This document shows, one piece after another, positions 32,153 to 43,202 of a stretch of DNA of 64,000 bases. The DNA is from Adiantum capillus-veneris. Its lineage: Eukaryota > Streptophyta > Polypodiopsida > Polypodiales > Pteridaceae. The stretch covers positions 7,228,026-7,292,025 of the forward strand of contig CM043959.1 in NCBI GenBank assembly GCA_014529385.2, read 5' to 3'. Numbering within the stretch: the first letter of the stretch is position 1; each line of letters opens with the position of its first letter. A model generated the notes under the pieces. The model was given only the letters and a program-made list of their open reading frames with translations. It was not told where the DNA came from and did not search any database. The position numbers and the translations under genes were made by a program.

Positions 32153-33449
32153 TGTTGCTAGTTGAACATGGTAGATTGACCTTCTCTTTCATGACCACCT
32201 CTCCACTTGGGTTGAGCAATACTAGCCCTCCTCCTGCTTTTCCTATGACTCGTCGAAAAGCTCCATCAAAGAACAAGGTAAAAGCATTAGGAATAATTTT
32301 AGGTGGTGGCCATGGTAGGGTCTTTACTTCAGGCACCTTAATCTCCTTCTCATGTACCCTACAAGTAAGGATCCCTGCCAATTGTGCATGCACACTATCT
32401 TCTACCTTGAAAGAGTATTGGAACTCTTTCAATTCCATAATCCACTTTGAGATCCTGGTGCTAAGATTCATTTGAGATGACACCCAAGGAAATAAATTTC
32501 CTGCAGTGATAATTACAAAAGGTTTTGGTAGCAAGTAGGATCTAAACTTTCTCACCGCAAACATGAGAGACAACATCATGAGTTCTGCCTCCGTGTAGCC
32601 TCTCTCCAAAGCATTCATGACCCTACTAGCAAAGTAGATGGGTCTCATCCTGGTACTGTGGAGATCTTGTTGTAATAAAACTGTACCAATTTTTTCCTTC
32701 CCAACACTAGAGCTAACAAAGAATGTGTACTCCCAACAAGGAGGCATGAGTGTTGGTAGCTCTGACAAAATGACTTTAATGTTACAAAAGTACTCTTCAA
32801 GCTCATCAGACCATGCAAATTCTACTTGTTGTGTCAACTTTTGCAAAGGATGAAGCAACTCTGAAGCTAAGTGAATAAAGCGTGACATATACTTCACCTT
32901 TTGAATAAATGAAATGACCTCTTTGAGATTCTTGGGTGATGGGAGCTCAATAAGAGCCTTTGCCTTTGAAGGATCCACCTCAATGACTTTATAGAAAACC
33001 TTGTGACCAAGAAAGATCACTTCATCCTCACCTATGTGACACTTGTCGGGGTTGAGTTGACCTCCCATGTCGTAGAGCTTCTTTAGACCTTCTTCTACCC
33101 TTTGTAGATGCAATGATTTTGAGCTATAAATGCAAAAATCATCAATAAAAACCCTAATGGACTTTCCAAAGAATGCTTGAAACACCATGTTCATGAAGCG
33201 TTGGAAAGTTGCAGGAGCATTTGTCAGTCCAAATGGCATGACTCTAAAAGCATAACAACCCCAAGGAGTGATGAAGGTTGTTTTCAACCGATCTTCCAAT
33301 GCGATACCTATTTGAAAGTAACCCGAGTAGCCATCACACACAGTGTACTTCTCATGACCAACTACCTCATTTAGTATCTCATCCTGAAATGGGAGGGGAA
33401 AGTGATCTCTTTTTGTTGCCTCATTGAGCGGACGGTAATCCACACACAC
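32082..33449 (-). CDS. Element C reverse transcriptase, RNase H and second RNase H start
   Basis: The 455-aa ORF starts CVDYRPLNEATKRDHFPLPF and contains VMPFGLTNAPATFQRFMN and the RT catalytic segment VFIDDFCIY near 33127-33155. RNase H follows (ASRVMNALERGYTEAELMML). The C-terminal region has TLFFDGAFRRVIGKAGGGLV, the start of an archaeal-type RNase H. Two RNase H domains in one Pol define the plant Tat/Ogre/Retand branch. Confidence 0.95.
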   Translation of the reverse strand: MCVDYRPLNEATKRDHFPLPFQDEILNEVVGHEKYTVCDGYSGYFQIGIALEDRLKTTFITPWGCYAFRVMPFGLTNAPATFQRFMNMVFQAFFGKSIRVFIDDFCIYSSKSLHLQRVEEGLKKLYDMGGQLNPDKCHIGEDEVIFLGHKVFYKVIEVDPSKAKALIELPSPKNLKEVISFIQKVKYMSRFIHLASELLHPLQKLTQQVEFAWSDELEEYFCNIKVILSELPTLMPPCWEYTFFVSSSVGKEKIGTVLLQQDLHSTRMRPIYFASRVMNALERGYTEAELMMLSLMFAVRKFRSYLLPKPFVIITAGNLFPWVSSQMNLSTRISKWIMELKEFQYSFKVEDSVHAQLAGILTCRVHEKEIKVPEVKTLPWPPPKIIPNAFTLFFDGAFRRVIGKAGGGLVLLNPSGEVVMKEKVNLPCSTSNNEAGKRGCTSHCEANFRHLGMQE

Positions 33450-33497
33450 CCTCCACTTGCCATTTTTCTTAGGAGTGACAACAACGGGAGAGACTCA

Positions 33498-34955
33498 CTA
33501 TGAATTCTCCACTGGATAAATGAAACCTGCTGCTAGAAGCTTTATTACTTCCTTGAGTAAAGCCTGCTCCTTGATGACTCCTAGCCTTCGTAGCTTCTGA
33601 GCCTTAGGTGTGGCCTCTGGCTTCAACTCAATTTTGTGTTGAACAGCATCTATTCCACGCACATTGGTGTAGTCTTTAGCAAAAAGCCTAGGAAATTTCC
33701 TTAGTACACATTTGAACTCCTCTCTTTCGTCCTTTGTAAGTGTTGTAGACAACATACCTTCTAACATTCCTTCATCTTGCACATTTTGGTTCTCTTGGGA
33801 ACCTACCTCTTCCAAACCTGGGCAAGAGGTCTCTTGGTTGTTTGGATTAAACCTTACCCCCATGACTTCGATGGAAGAATCCTCTTCAGTAATGCTGCCG
33901 CTACTTTCTCCTTCTGAAGTGCTATCGGTCCAGCCTTCCTCCCTCTCACTTTGAGATGATTCTTCATGGAGCTCCTCTTGGCGTTGCTCCTTCATGTCAA
34001 AGACAACCTTCTTATGATTTTCATTCTTGCAAATTAGCTTTCCACTCTCCCAATCCTGCAAAGCTCGCATTTTCATTAGCCATGGTCTCCCTAGGATAAA
34101 TGGGTAACCATTTCCTTTGGTAGACATGACATAGAAATCCACTGCCTTCTTAATGCCAAAGACCTCCACAAAGACAGTTTTACAAATTCCCACACACCTA
34201 GCCTTGCTATTGTTTGCCATTTTTACTTTTATTTCAGGTGTCTCATGGATGTGCATGCCTAGTCTTTGCATGAGTCCTTCTGTCATGATGCAAATTTGTG
34301 CACCCCCATCCACTAGACCTTTCCTAACCAATCTTCCTTTGATGTAACAATCTAGCACAGGTGTGATATCCTCATTCATTTCAGCATGTGCAATTTTTAC
34401 AACAGGAACACTCTCTTTTATCTTTCTCCTAGTGCTAACTGCCTTCGTTAAATCCCTCCTAACTTGTGGGCATAATGCAAGAAACTGAGGCCATGAGATA
34501 TCAGGACCCTTACCTCTCATGTCTTCCAATAGGTTGTATGGAGCCATACCATGTCCAAGAGGGAAGTCTTGGAGATTGATACAATGTCGAGTCCTCTTAG
34601 CTTCCTTGGTCTCCTTTGCCTTCTTGCCTCGTCCATGGTCACTTTGTGATGTAACGCCTTCTTTCTCCTTACCTTTTCCTCGGCCATGCTGAATGCCATT
34701 TTCTTCCATGTCAACCTCATTGGAATTTGTCACCTCTACCACATGCACATTTGGGTCTGGCAAAGGTGGAACTCCTTCCACTCCTTGTGGAGGTGGTCTT
34801 GCTCCATTTGGCCTTTTTAGAAGCCGTGGTTGCTGACTAGTTCCTTCACCTGCATTCATCACTGGGTAATTCAAGTTAGGTCTCCCTGGCTCCCCACGGG
34901 GCCAAGGACAATTATACATCCCATGTCCAGACTCTCCGCAATTCCAACATTGCAA
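33498..34955 (-). CDS. Element C zinc knuckle, protease and RT N-terminus
   Basis: The 485-aa ORF opens with the CCHC knuckle CWNCGESGHGMYNCP. A charged linker follows, then a retropepsin domain with KGLVDGGAQICIMTEGLMQR near 34270-34330 and PFILGRPWLMKM near 34080-34110. An acidic Ser/Glu-rich segment comes next, then the RT N-terminus (EFKCVLRKFPRLFAKDYTNV). Protease lies upstream of RT, the usual gypsy order, which contrasts with the additional post-integrase domain of A and B. Confidence 0.93.
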   Translation of the reverse strand: MQCWNCGESGHGMYNCPWPRGEPGRPNLNYPVMNAGEGTSQQPRLLKRPNGARPPPQGVEGVPPLPDPNVHVVEVTNSNEVDMEENGIQHGRGKGKEKEGVTSQSDHGRGKKAKETKEAKRTRHCINLQDFPLGHGMAPYNLLEDMRGKGPDISWPQFLALCPQVRRDLTKAVSTRRKIKESVPVVKIAHAEMNEDITPVLDCYIKGRLVRKGLVDGGAQICIMTEGLMQRLGMHIHETPEIKVKMANNSKARCVGICKTVFVEVFGIKKAVDFYVMSTKGNGYPFILGRPWLMKMRALQDWESGKLICKNENHKKVVFDMKEQRQEELHEESSQSEREEGWTDSTSEGESSGSITEEDSSIEVMGVRFNPNNQETSCPGLEEVGSQENQNVQDEGMLEGMLSTTLTKDEREEFKCVLRKFPRLFAKDYTNVRGIDAVQHKIELKPEATPKAQKLRRLGVIKEQALLKEVIKLLAAGFIYPVENS

Positions 34956-34976
34956 GACTCTCCTAGGTCGTGGATC

Positions 34977-35597
34977 TCACTCTTCAGACTTCTTTGCTTG
35001 TCCCTTTGGACCTACAGCTTGTGCAAGGTGAATTGACAAGCTGCTTAAAGATTCATTTAACTTCTCAATCACTTCCGCCGTTACCTCAGGAATCTCCTTA
35101 GATGTTGATGCTTGTGACTTACCTTTGGGTCTAAGACCTTCTATTGGAACCTCCCCCTTTAAGCACTTGAGTTTCCTATATTTCTCAGCAGCCCTAGTTT
35201 CAGCTGCTTCAAAGGTAGCAGGTGCACCGGCCTCAACTTTTATCTTAAGGTCAGGAAAGAGTCCGTCTATGAACCTCTCCTTCTTGAGGAACTCTGCACC
35301 ATCACCAGGGTTAGCAACATTTCTCACCCATACAGCCCAAAGATGTAGAAACTCTTGCTTGTACAAATAGTAGTTATCTAAGTCTTTTTGCTTATGAGAA
35401 ACAATGTCTTGCCATAGCTTTTGAGTGTTTTGGGGATCAAAGAAGTATCTCTTGAAATGATTCACAACTTCCGTGTAATTCCCTTTAACTTCCTCAGGCA
35501 AAGAGTCAAACCAAGTGCTAGCATCTTTCCTAAGGACCACCTCAAACATCTCTACATGTTCTTGATCAGTTAATATCCTCTTGATACGACAAGACAT
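34977..35597 (-). CDS. Element C Gag
   Basis: The 206-aa ORF shows a retrotransposon gag domain: STWFDSLPEEVKGNYTEVVN, then LWQDIVSHKQ, and RFIDGLFPDLKIKVEAG. The C-terminal portion is basic. It is followed on the minus strand by the zinc-knuckle/protease ORF. Confidence 0.9.
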   Translation of the reverse strand: MSCRIKRILTDQEHVEMFEVVLRKDASTWFDSLPEEVKGNYTEVVNHFKRYFFDPQNTQKLWQDIVSHKQKDLDNYYLYKQEFLHLWAVWVRNVANPGDGAEFLKKERFIDGLFPDLKIKVEAGAPATFEAAETRAAEKYRKLKCLKGEVPIEGLRPKGKSQASTSKEIPEVTAEVIEKLNESLSSLSIHLAQAVGPKGQAKKSEE

Positions 35598-35769
35598 CTT
35601 GAAATTTGCTAAAAATAATTCTGCATCCTCTCCAGGCTCTCCAAAGAAAAGAGGATATCAGGACATTTGGCATTGGGCCTCCATTGAATCGGTTTCAAAG
35701 TGACAACACGTTTTTGTTTTTCTTTCTTAAAAAATTTACACAATAATGTTTTCTAAATTGCAATCTATT

Positions 35770-36222
35770 CTACAACAAAATAAAAATATTCACATCAAAT
35801 GACCTATGATAATCAATAAGAGGCAGGATAACAGGGTTTGGTGATGCGAGAATTTCTCCTACTCTTTGGGCACCAAACATGAACACCATACGTTGTTGAA
35901 AATGGATTTTTCTACTAATTGCAATGTTTATTCTAATGTGTGGAGTGAAATGAAAGGGGAAAACCTCTATTCTTGGGCCATTATCCATGGTCTATGCATG
36001 ACCTAATTCTTAAAACAAAACAAAAATATAAACGTCCAAACTAAGGTCGTACCTAATGAGAGGCAAAATAAAAGGATTTACTGATGCGTTTATCTCTGCC
36101 AACCTAAGAGGACCTAAAATTCTACGAATTACACGTTGAAATTGCAACTTAGTACTAACAATTATGTGTACCTTTTGCCTTGCAATGGGAATTAAGGGAT
36201 CATACAAATTCTCCTGATTCAT
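35770..36222 (-). repeat. Element C leader: diverged tandem duplication
   Basis: Two units, about 35770-35988 and 36010-36222, align at DNA level and in minus-strand translation (ASPNPVILPLIDYHRSFDV and ASVNPFILPLIRYDLSLDV). The region lies between the primer site and gag. Confidence 0.6.
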
Positions 36223-36275
36223 GCAAGCTACTTGATTATGCTAAAGGTTGAGCCTTCACAAAAATACACAAGCCG

Positions 36276-36293
36276 TCGTCAGTGGGGGCACCA
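36276..36293 (-). promoter_or_regulatory. Element C primer-binding site
   Basis: On the minus strand TGGTGCCCCCACTGACGA begins 3 bp after the 5' LTR end. It would pair with a tRNA whose 3' end reads GGGGGCACCA. It differs from the TGGCGYC sites of A and B. Confidence 0.8.
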
Positions 36294-36296
36294 ATT

Positions 36297-38635
36297 TGAG
36301 GTGGTCCGCGGCGGGCAACAAGAAGAGCGGCCTCTACACACCCTTCGAGGCTCCCGTGCTGCTCAATTGGGGCTGGGGCAAGCACAATCAGAGACAACAA
36401 CAACCCACAGCCAGAAACCAAACAAGAAAAGGGGCACCACCTAGTTGTAGATGCGAACTAGGACGCACGTGATATCTCCTTGTACTCAAACACACAAGAG
36501 AGGGGAATGCAAGATAGCCACACACACCAAACAAAAACATTCACCACGCCAGAGAGAGGTAAAGCGCACAAATCAACTTGAGCAACTCAGTTTTAGCCTT
36601 AAAGACTAGATGCACACAAAGATTGATGAGAAATAGAGAGACAACACAAAACTTGACCTTGTTGCCAATACACAAATTGTCTTAGGGTCACGGGAGCCCT
36701 CTCACCGAGCACCCTCTTACAATTGACCTTTTAGACAAACAATTCAACAAGCCCTCAAACCACCAAGCATGAAATGGCACAACAAACTTCAAGGACAATG
36801 TATCTTCAACCACCTGATGAGCCAACTTATCAAGTCAATTTGGAGAGAAGAGTCGTAGTTGCAGCATACAATTGCACCCAAAACTATAAATCTTATTTAT
36901 GCACAAGAGTAGGCTACAAGTGTGGTGAAGAGTATGGCATGCACTCCACTCCTCTAGATGTCATAACTAACTTCAAGCTTCTCCATGCACCTATGTGTAG
37001 TGATGGAATAGAGCTCTCACAATGCACACACTCTACACAACTAGGCTTGAAGAGTGGTGTGTTATGTGTTGAGAATGGTGTGGTGTAGTGTGATCATGTG
37101 ATGATTTACAAGGGAGAGAAGGGCTCTATTTATAGGTTTTAGAAGCCCCGATTTGGATTAGGCCTAATCACGTTTATTTGAAGAAATAATAGATTATGCA
37201 TTTTTTTATTTTTTTAATGAGGGTGGGTCTCTCTTGTCCTTTGAGCCACATGGATGTGGGCTCAAGGGAAGAGAATTATTGAGGATGAAAGGAGAGAGGG
37301 ATTGAGTGAATAATTTGGGAGGGCTTACTCTAGTAGAGGGTGTATTTTACAATAAGGTTAGTGGTTAGTAGTTAGTAATTATCACTAAAAAATATTTACA
37401 AAACCATTCACCAAATGGTGAGATATATGATGAGAAAAGTTAGAGAAGGGATGAGCTTGTAAAGAGAGGTTGAAGCTTTGACATTCACATCTTTACAACA
37501 CCGGAAGAAGAAGCGGTCAGCATGGCGAAGTAGCGCGTGTCAATGAAGCTATGTTATCTTCAAACCTTGGAAAATTCATGATAAAAGCCTTCATTTGCAG
37601 AGGTTATCCTTGGATTTTCGCTGATTTTTTGAAGTTCTTTACAAAGTTGAAGAGAGTATGGTAATATGGACATATATGTAGAGAGAAAGGGAGACACATA
37701 GGGTTTAGAAATGGAGGATGAAGGCTATGGAGGTGTGAGAGATGTGGCAATGGGGAAGAGGGTGAATTAGGACATGGGAGTTGCAGGTTTGGGAGTGGGA
37801 AGGAGAGGAAGGAGTGTGTGTGAAAGAGGAAAATGATAAAGTGGAAGAGGGAGTGTGGCTGCATAGCATGGGCAAACTGGGGTCCACCAATAAAATCATA
37901 GCTCACAGCTCGTAGCTCAAAAAAATATAACAACATTTGAGATAAAAGTTCAGCTCACGAGCTACAACTTTTGTTTGTATCACCTTTTCAAATTCGGGGA
38001 GCATGTGATCTTTAAAAATTCAGTAAAACCGACTCTTTTTTCCACTGCACAAGGTCCTTGTGAGGTCCTTGTTTGGATGATTCTTTTGAATACCTCCAAG
38101 AGTGAGCTCCCCATGGTGCATGCATGCATGCCACATACTCTTGACCTTATTTGGTAGGTCTATAATTAAAGATATTGTTGAGATCATGATATAAGTGAAT
38201 AGTACAACTAAGAAAATCAAAATATTGAGGGGTCTAAAAAAATATGTACATGTCAAATATAAATAATATAGATGGAAAAAATATAAAGGGGTCAAAATAA
38301 ATCTCTCTTATTATAAGTCTACCATAAAAAGATGAATATTTTTGGTGTTCTAATTTATGAGAGTAAAAGAGAATAGATGTATGAAGGAAAAAATCACAAT
38401 AGTGAAAAAATATATACATAAATAGAACTAGTTTTTTTGGATTTTTGTTGGGATGGAGTTACACCAAAAATAAGAGAAGCTTGCATGAAATTATTTTTAT
38501 ATGGAATAAAGAGTATGCAAAATGGTAAGAAAAAACATGTTAATGGTGAGTCAATGTACATAGCATAAATAACACACCATAGGTAGAAATATTTAAATAA
38601 ATACCAAAATAATTATGAAAAATCCTTTTATTTAG
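36297..38635 (-). repeat. Element C 5' LTR (right copy)
   Basis: Matches the left LTR from its TGAGGTGGTCC end through about 2.34 kb, with roughly 2% difference by eye. The match stops at about 38635, about 95 bp before the first 151-bp repeat marker at 38729. Confidence 0.93.
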
Positions 38636-38728
38636 TATTCAAACCAAACATTCGTGTTATAATCAATATCACACACAAGCGTAGTAGTGAAGCCTGAAGG
38701 GAATAAACCTCGATCTACTCAAACATGA

Positions 38729-39480
38729 GCAAGCAAATACAACGGTGAATCAAATATGTGATCAGTCCATCCCAAAAGTAGAGATATCGACCCAAAGATT
38801 CACCTTCCTACCTCCTTTCATGAATCAGTTCAGTCCAAAAAAGAACTAATGACCCATGATTGGAGCTCTAATCAAAATAGCAAGCAAATATAGCGGTGAA
38901 TCAAATATGTGATCAGTCCATTCCAAAAGTAGAGATATCGACCCAAAGATTCACCTTCCTACCTCTTTTCATGAATCAGTCCAATCCAAAAAAGAACTAA
39001 TGACCCATGATTGGATCTCTAATCGGAATAGCAAGCAAATACAGCGGTGAATCAAACATGTGATCACACCATCCCAAAAGTAGAGATATTGACCCAAAGA
39101 TTCACCTTTCTACCTCCTTTCATGAATTAGTCCAGTCCAAAAAAGAACTAATGACCCATGATTGGAGCTCTAATCGGAATAGCAAGCAAATACAATGGTG
39201 AATCAAACATGTGATCAATCCATCCTAAAAGTAGAGATATCAACCCAAAGATTCACCTTTCTATCTCTTTTCAAGAATCAGTTCACTCCAAAAAAGAACT
39301 AATGACCCATGATATAAGTTCTAATCAATATAGCAATCAATTTAGCAAATATAACGGTGAACCAAACATGAGATCAATCCATCCCAAATGTAGAGATACC
39401 GACCCAAAGATTCACCTTTCTACCTCCTTTCAAGAATCAGTTCAGTCCAAAAAAGAACTAATGATCCATGATCAGAGTTA
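38729..39480. repeat. 151-bp tandem array, five units
   Basis: The marker GCAAGCAAATA recurs at 38729, 38880, 39031 and 39182, exactly 151 bp apart. A fifth, more degenerate unit begins near 39333-39344. Each unit includes AGAGATATCGACCCAAAGAT and AAAAAAGAACTAATGACCCA. It is unrelated to the 175-bp array at the other end. Confidence 0.95.
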
Positions 39481-39599
39481 CATTAAGTTTTAATTTTTTT
39501 TAAAGACTATTCATTTTTTTACCTTTAGTTTTTCTTCTAAATTGTAAAGGATGACCAAATTTAGAGGAAGAGGTGATGTGATGTGATGTCTATAAAAGG

Positions 39600-39830
39600 G
39601 TTATATATAGCCGCCAAATATAGAGGGGATACACGACGGGCCCGACGGGATTCTTGCTTGTCCCGCCGGGCCTGCCGAAATTGTTGGTTGTCCCGCCGGT
39701 TCTACGTTTTCTACCGGTTTTTGTAGGTCATGACATTAGATATGTTATTAACATGAAAAAAATAGTGATAATAACAACAATAATTAACATTTAACAAAAT
39801 GCATCATCGCGTAATTAAAATCCCTGAGGT
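39600..39830 (-). repeat. Right terminal inverted repeat of the large element
   Basis: Reverse-complement partner of 26152-26390, with CACGACGGGCCCGACGGG, CCCGCCGGGCC and AAAATCCCTG at the outer end. Confidence 0.6.
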
Positions 39831-39975
39831 CCATCACTGTGAGTCAACTAAAAAGAAGAGTTATAGGTCCTTCGACCACCACTGTGAGTCAACTAAAAGA
39901 AGATCTCATCGGTTATGTAGTGAAGGTTACAAGTCCTTCGACCACCACTGTGAGTCAACTAAAAAGAAGAGCTAG
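39831..39975. repeat. Short repeats at the right flank
   Basis: CACTGTGAGTCAACTAAAA occurs three times and TCCTTCGACCACCACTG twice. The segment AGATCTCATCGGTTATGTAG matches 26101-26120 on the same strand. It may represent the broken target of the large element. Confidence 0.6.
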
Positions 39976-42299
39976 AAAAAAAGTGATAGATGCAACAATA
40001 GGGTTGGTTTGGTGGTCAAGGGGTGCACTGTGATGATAGGGCTATCTCCTTGGTGGAAACCCCAAAAAAACCTAAGTCCCTTGGTGTAGTTCGGTATCAG
40101 GCTGGCTCCCTTTATCAACCGGCGTAACAGATCCCTCGTGTCCTTGATGTCGTTGGTGCCATGGCATGGTTGGAGCATGGCTTTCAATGTAACTTTTTTG
40201 GTTTTGTAATATATACATACACTCACTATTATGAGTTTGTTGGGGGGGGGGGGGGGACAAGGATAAGGGGTGATTGCCACAATATGTGAGTGTATAGATA
40301 ATATAAACAAAAAAATTCACATGATAGTCCATGCTCACCAGGAGCCACGGATGCCCACTTACAACATACATCAGACTAGTAGACCCAAATAGGACAATAG
40401 ATAATAAGACCACTAAGAAAAACCACCAAGAGGCTTTCACGTACCCTACATGGATTGTCACCCCAAATAGAGATCACCCTCAAGATGAAACTACTCAGAG
40501 TCAACTATCAAAACGTTACATTAGCCACCCTCCAGAAGATATGAACTGAGGACTAGGGAAGATAGAGACCTTAGAGGAGATCAAACCAATTACTTGCCGA
40601 ACGGGCGGGACCCATCGTCCTCATCACTAGCAAAAGACTCTCAATGTGCCACTATGATGGCGCCGCTGCCACAAGCAAACCGCATGCCCAAAGAGAGCCT
40701 CCAAATAAAACCATAAAAGGACCTCAACAAACATTAGCAACATCTACCATCGTGAATAGAAGCCGACCACCCAATGTCCAAGCAGGGGAGGAGTCGCACA
40801 AAACAAAGTTGGATGGCTAGAATCCCCCATCACCTGGATGTCCCGCTTGCCTCGACCAAAGAAGTTGCCACGACAAGATCCCCACTGCCACCAAAAATTG
40901 AGCCCCAACTGAGGCAACTGGCATGCCACACCAAAGACCGACCAACAGAAGACACACACCAACGAAAGGAGAATCAAGAGCATAGTACAAACGCATCACC
41001 ACTAGAGAATAATGTAGGTTGAGAATCTAGCCAGATCCACCAAAAGGGTAGGAAGCTAATCACGGGGAGCCAAGTCCTAGCTGTGAACACCCTCACTACC
41101 ACAAGGACCTCCACAACCCACCACACAAGTGAAGGGCCGGTGAGGGTAGGAAGCACAAGATCTGATTTTCCTCTCAAGGGGAGGTGGGAGCAGAAACCTC
41201 TCCCAAGGGCCAAAAATCGGGGTCGACAAGGGTAGGGCATATAAGGAGATGAAAAAGTTTCTCAGCCAATCACCCTAGAGACAATCATGCTTGGAACTTC
41301 GCCATCACCCCTACCAATAAGACCTATTCGTCCACCCCCCGCCTACCCCGAGTCTCCTGCTCTGCGGCCTCGCAAGCTGCAAGGTGTAGAAACAAGGTGC
41401 TCTAAGAATTCTTAGTTCACCTCTAGATTTACAATGTGAAGGTGAGAAATAGCCTTTAACATTTGGAAGAATTCAAATTAAAAGCCTATAGAACTTAGAT
41501 ATAGTCGAGTTAACTCTAATTTTTTCATTATTCCAAGTTGAGATTAATTAGTATAATGAGTCAGATGGAGCGTGCGTCTAATCTAGTGCTCCTATAAGGT
41601 GGTGGTCATGCAAGGCATAGTTATCACTAGCTCCAAGTGATAAATATATCTCATTCATGGTCACATAAGGACGTGCCTTAAGCACGGTAGAACTATGTAG
41701 CATGCTTTGCAACTATGAAAAATTTGCCATTATTGCACAAGAATCCCTTTGAGAAGCCATCAATGTGTGGACATTGGCTCATCAAATAATAGAAAAGGGT
41801 GAAATTTTGTTTGGTGGATACAGGCACATACAGGCGTATGCACACCAAACCCTGTAAAGACTCTATCGTTTCGAAGAAATCCATGTAATTCAGCCTAGGA
41901 TGAGTTGTAATTATGATGTAATTAGACAATACCCTTTTTACTCCTCTGAGTCTACACCCTTGTAAGAGGCCAAATGGTCGTGGGAAAGCCCCCTTAAATT
42001 TTAAAAGTCAAAACCCTTAGTTTTGAGAGAGTTTTATCATTAGTTGGAAGGGTCAGAAAACGTGCACTGTGGAGACCTCTTGCTGCTTCAACTTGGAATC
42101 TTCTTTTCTCCTAATCTTGCTCTACAATCTAAGCATAATCATTTCCAATTCCGTTGTGGTTCACGACGCATTGTTTGTGAGCTAAATGCATTAATTTGGA
42201 GGATAAAATGGTTGTTTTTTGATGTTTTGACCATGGATAAGTGTTTCTATGCTTAAGGAAGATCTTTCCAAGTACTTCTCTTTTAGTTTTCTGCACATT
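39976..42299. other. Unassigned region
   Basis: No gene is recognised. A G homopolymer lies at 40242-40256. Bases near 40200-40240 (CACTCACTATTATGAGTTT) resemble the 3' end of the LINE at 62560-62600, so part may be an old LINE tail. From about 41500 on, the sequence may belong to the 5' LTR of element B, whose start I could not fix. ORFs here have no support. Confidence 0.5.
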
Positions 42300-42649
42300 T
42301 TTTGTGATGGATCGTGATTTATGTACCTTCCCAGATGGTGACATAACTTGGTAGGATTGAGCCCTTAAGTGTTGTGATACCTCTCCTTAAGTTTCGTAGT
42401 GTGCTGGATTCATTTGGATGCCGAAAAGGCATGATGACCTAGAGTGGTGAGATTGGACGCATACTGTTTGTCTGACTAGGAAGTGGTTGATTTACTTGTG
42501 TCGTAGAATGAATACCTGAGTTCACTTTGGTGAGATTGACACTCTCATTAAGTCTCTGTGTCCCATCCTGATTCACTTCCTTGCATATTGACGTTATGTT
42601 AGTACAAAAGAGCTATGCTGCAGGCGTCCCTCACGATGACCCGCTAACA
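42300..42649 (+). repeat. Element B 5' LTR (visible 3' part)
   Basis: The end is set by CCGCTAACA followed directly by a primer site at 42651. A degenerate copy of the B palindrome (GATGGATCGTGATTTATGTA) lies at 42305-42324. The LTR start was not identified and probably lies several hundred bases upstream. Confidence 0.55.
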
Positions 42650-42650
42650 T

Positions 42651-42668
42651 TGGCGTCGCTGCAGGGGA
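42651..42668 (+). promoter_or_regulatory. Element B primer-binding site
   Basis: TGGCGTCGCTGCAGGGGA lies one base after the CA of the LTR end, a diverged version of the site in A. Confidence 0.75.
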
Positions 42669-43202
42669 AACCGATCCTTAGGTGGTGAGTGACTCAGTGT
42701 ACAAATAAATAAATAAATATTTCTTCAAGCTTTAGATACCCGTTCCTTCAAGCTTTAGATACCCGAAGCAGTTAGACGTAGGTTTAGTGCTTGATAGAGA
42801 TTGGAGTCCGTGACTAGCCAGTGCTATTCCTTAAGAGCAAAGAAAGCTGTGAGTGAAGTACAAGATAGTATTTCGTTCTTTGATTTTTCACATGCTTGGA
42901 AAGGGCTGGTCCACCACACACTTTGTTGTTATTTTCGTACTTTAAGTTCAGTTATGTTTGCAGATCCATTTCAGTTTATAGAAGTAGGTTAGGAAACAAA
43001 TTACAGCATCATTTGGGGCCAAAAACATCGAGGGAGAAACTGTCAAAAACCTTATTTTGGTGTTGAAGACCATACCTCTAAAAAGTTGAAGAAGTGGTGG
43101 TTAGAGCTTCAAAACTGGACCAAACACAGCAAAACTTTCAAGAAGGGGATAAAAACATTGGCTGAAAAAGACTGTGCTAAAAACTTTCAAATTGCTTGTT
43201 TA

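Larger units (their letters stand above)
27844..38635 (-). mobile_element. Element C: Tat-type Ty3/gypsy LTR retrotransposon (fossil)
   Basis: The element lies on the minus strand. Its 5' LTR is the right-hand copy (36297-38635) and its 3' LTR is the left-hand copy (27844-30438). Primer site 36276-36293 and polypurine tract 30439-30453 fix the orientation. Parts in element order are gag, zinc knuckle, protease, RT, RNase H, a second archaeal-type RNase H and integrase. The dual RNase H places it in the Tat branch. The LTRs differ by roughly 2% by eye, so it is the youngest element in the window. It is broken in a few places. Its right LTR adjoins the 151-bp array rather than a visible target duplication. 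Confidence 0.93.
26152..39830. mobile_element. Large terminal-inverted-repeat element containing element C
   Basis: The sequence at about 26152-26390 matches the reverse complement of about 39600-39830. The shared features occur in the same order from each end: CAGGGATTT, GTTAATAACA, TGACCT, CCGGCGG-type blocks and GGGCCCGTCGTG. The ends are diverged but clearly paired. Just inside lie different tandem arrays, 175 bp on the left and 151 bp on the right. Element C occupies most of the interior. No transposase is recognised and no clear target duplication is visible, so superfamily assignment (MULE- or hAT-like) is open. Confidence 0.55.

Noticed and set aside
40744-41240. Trp- and Val-rich minus-strand ORFs near 41 kb
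   Set aside because: They overlap in several frames and show no domain; probably shadows of GC-richer non-coding DNA.
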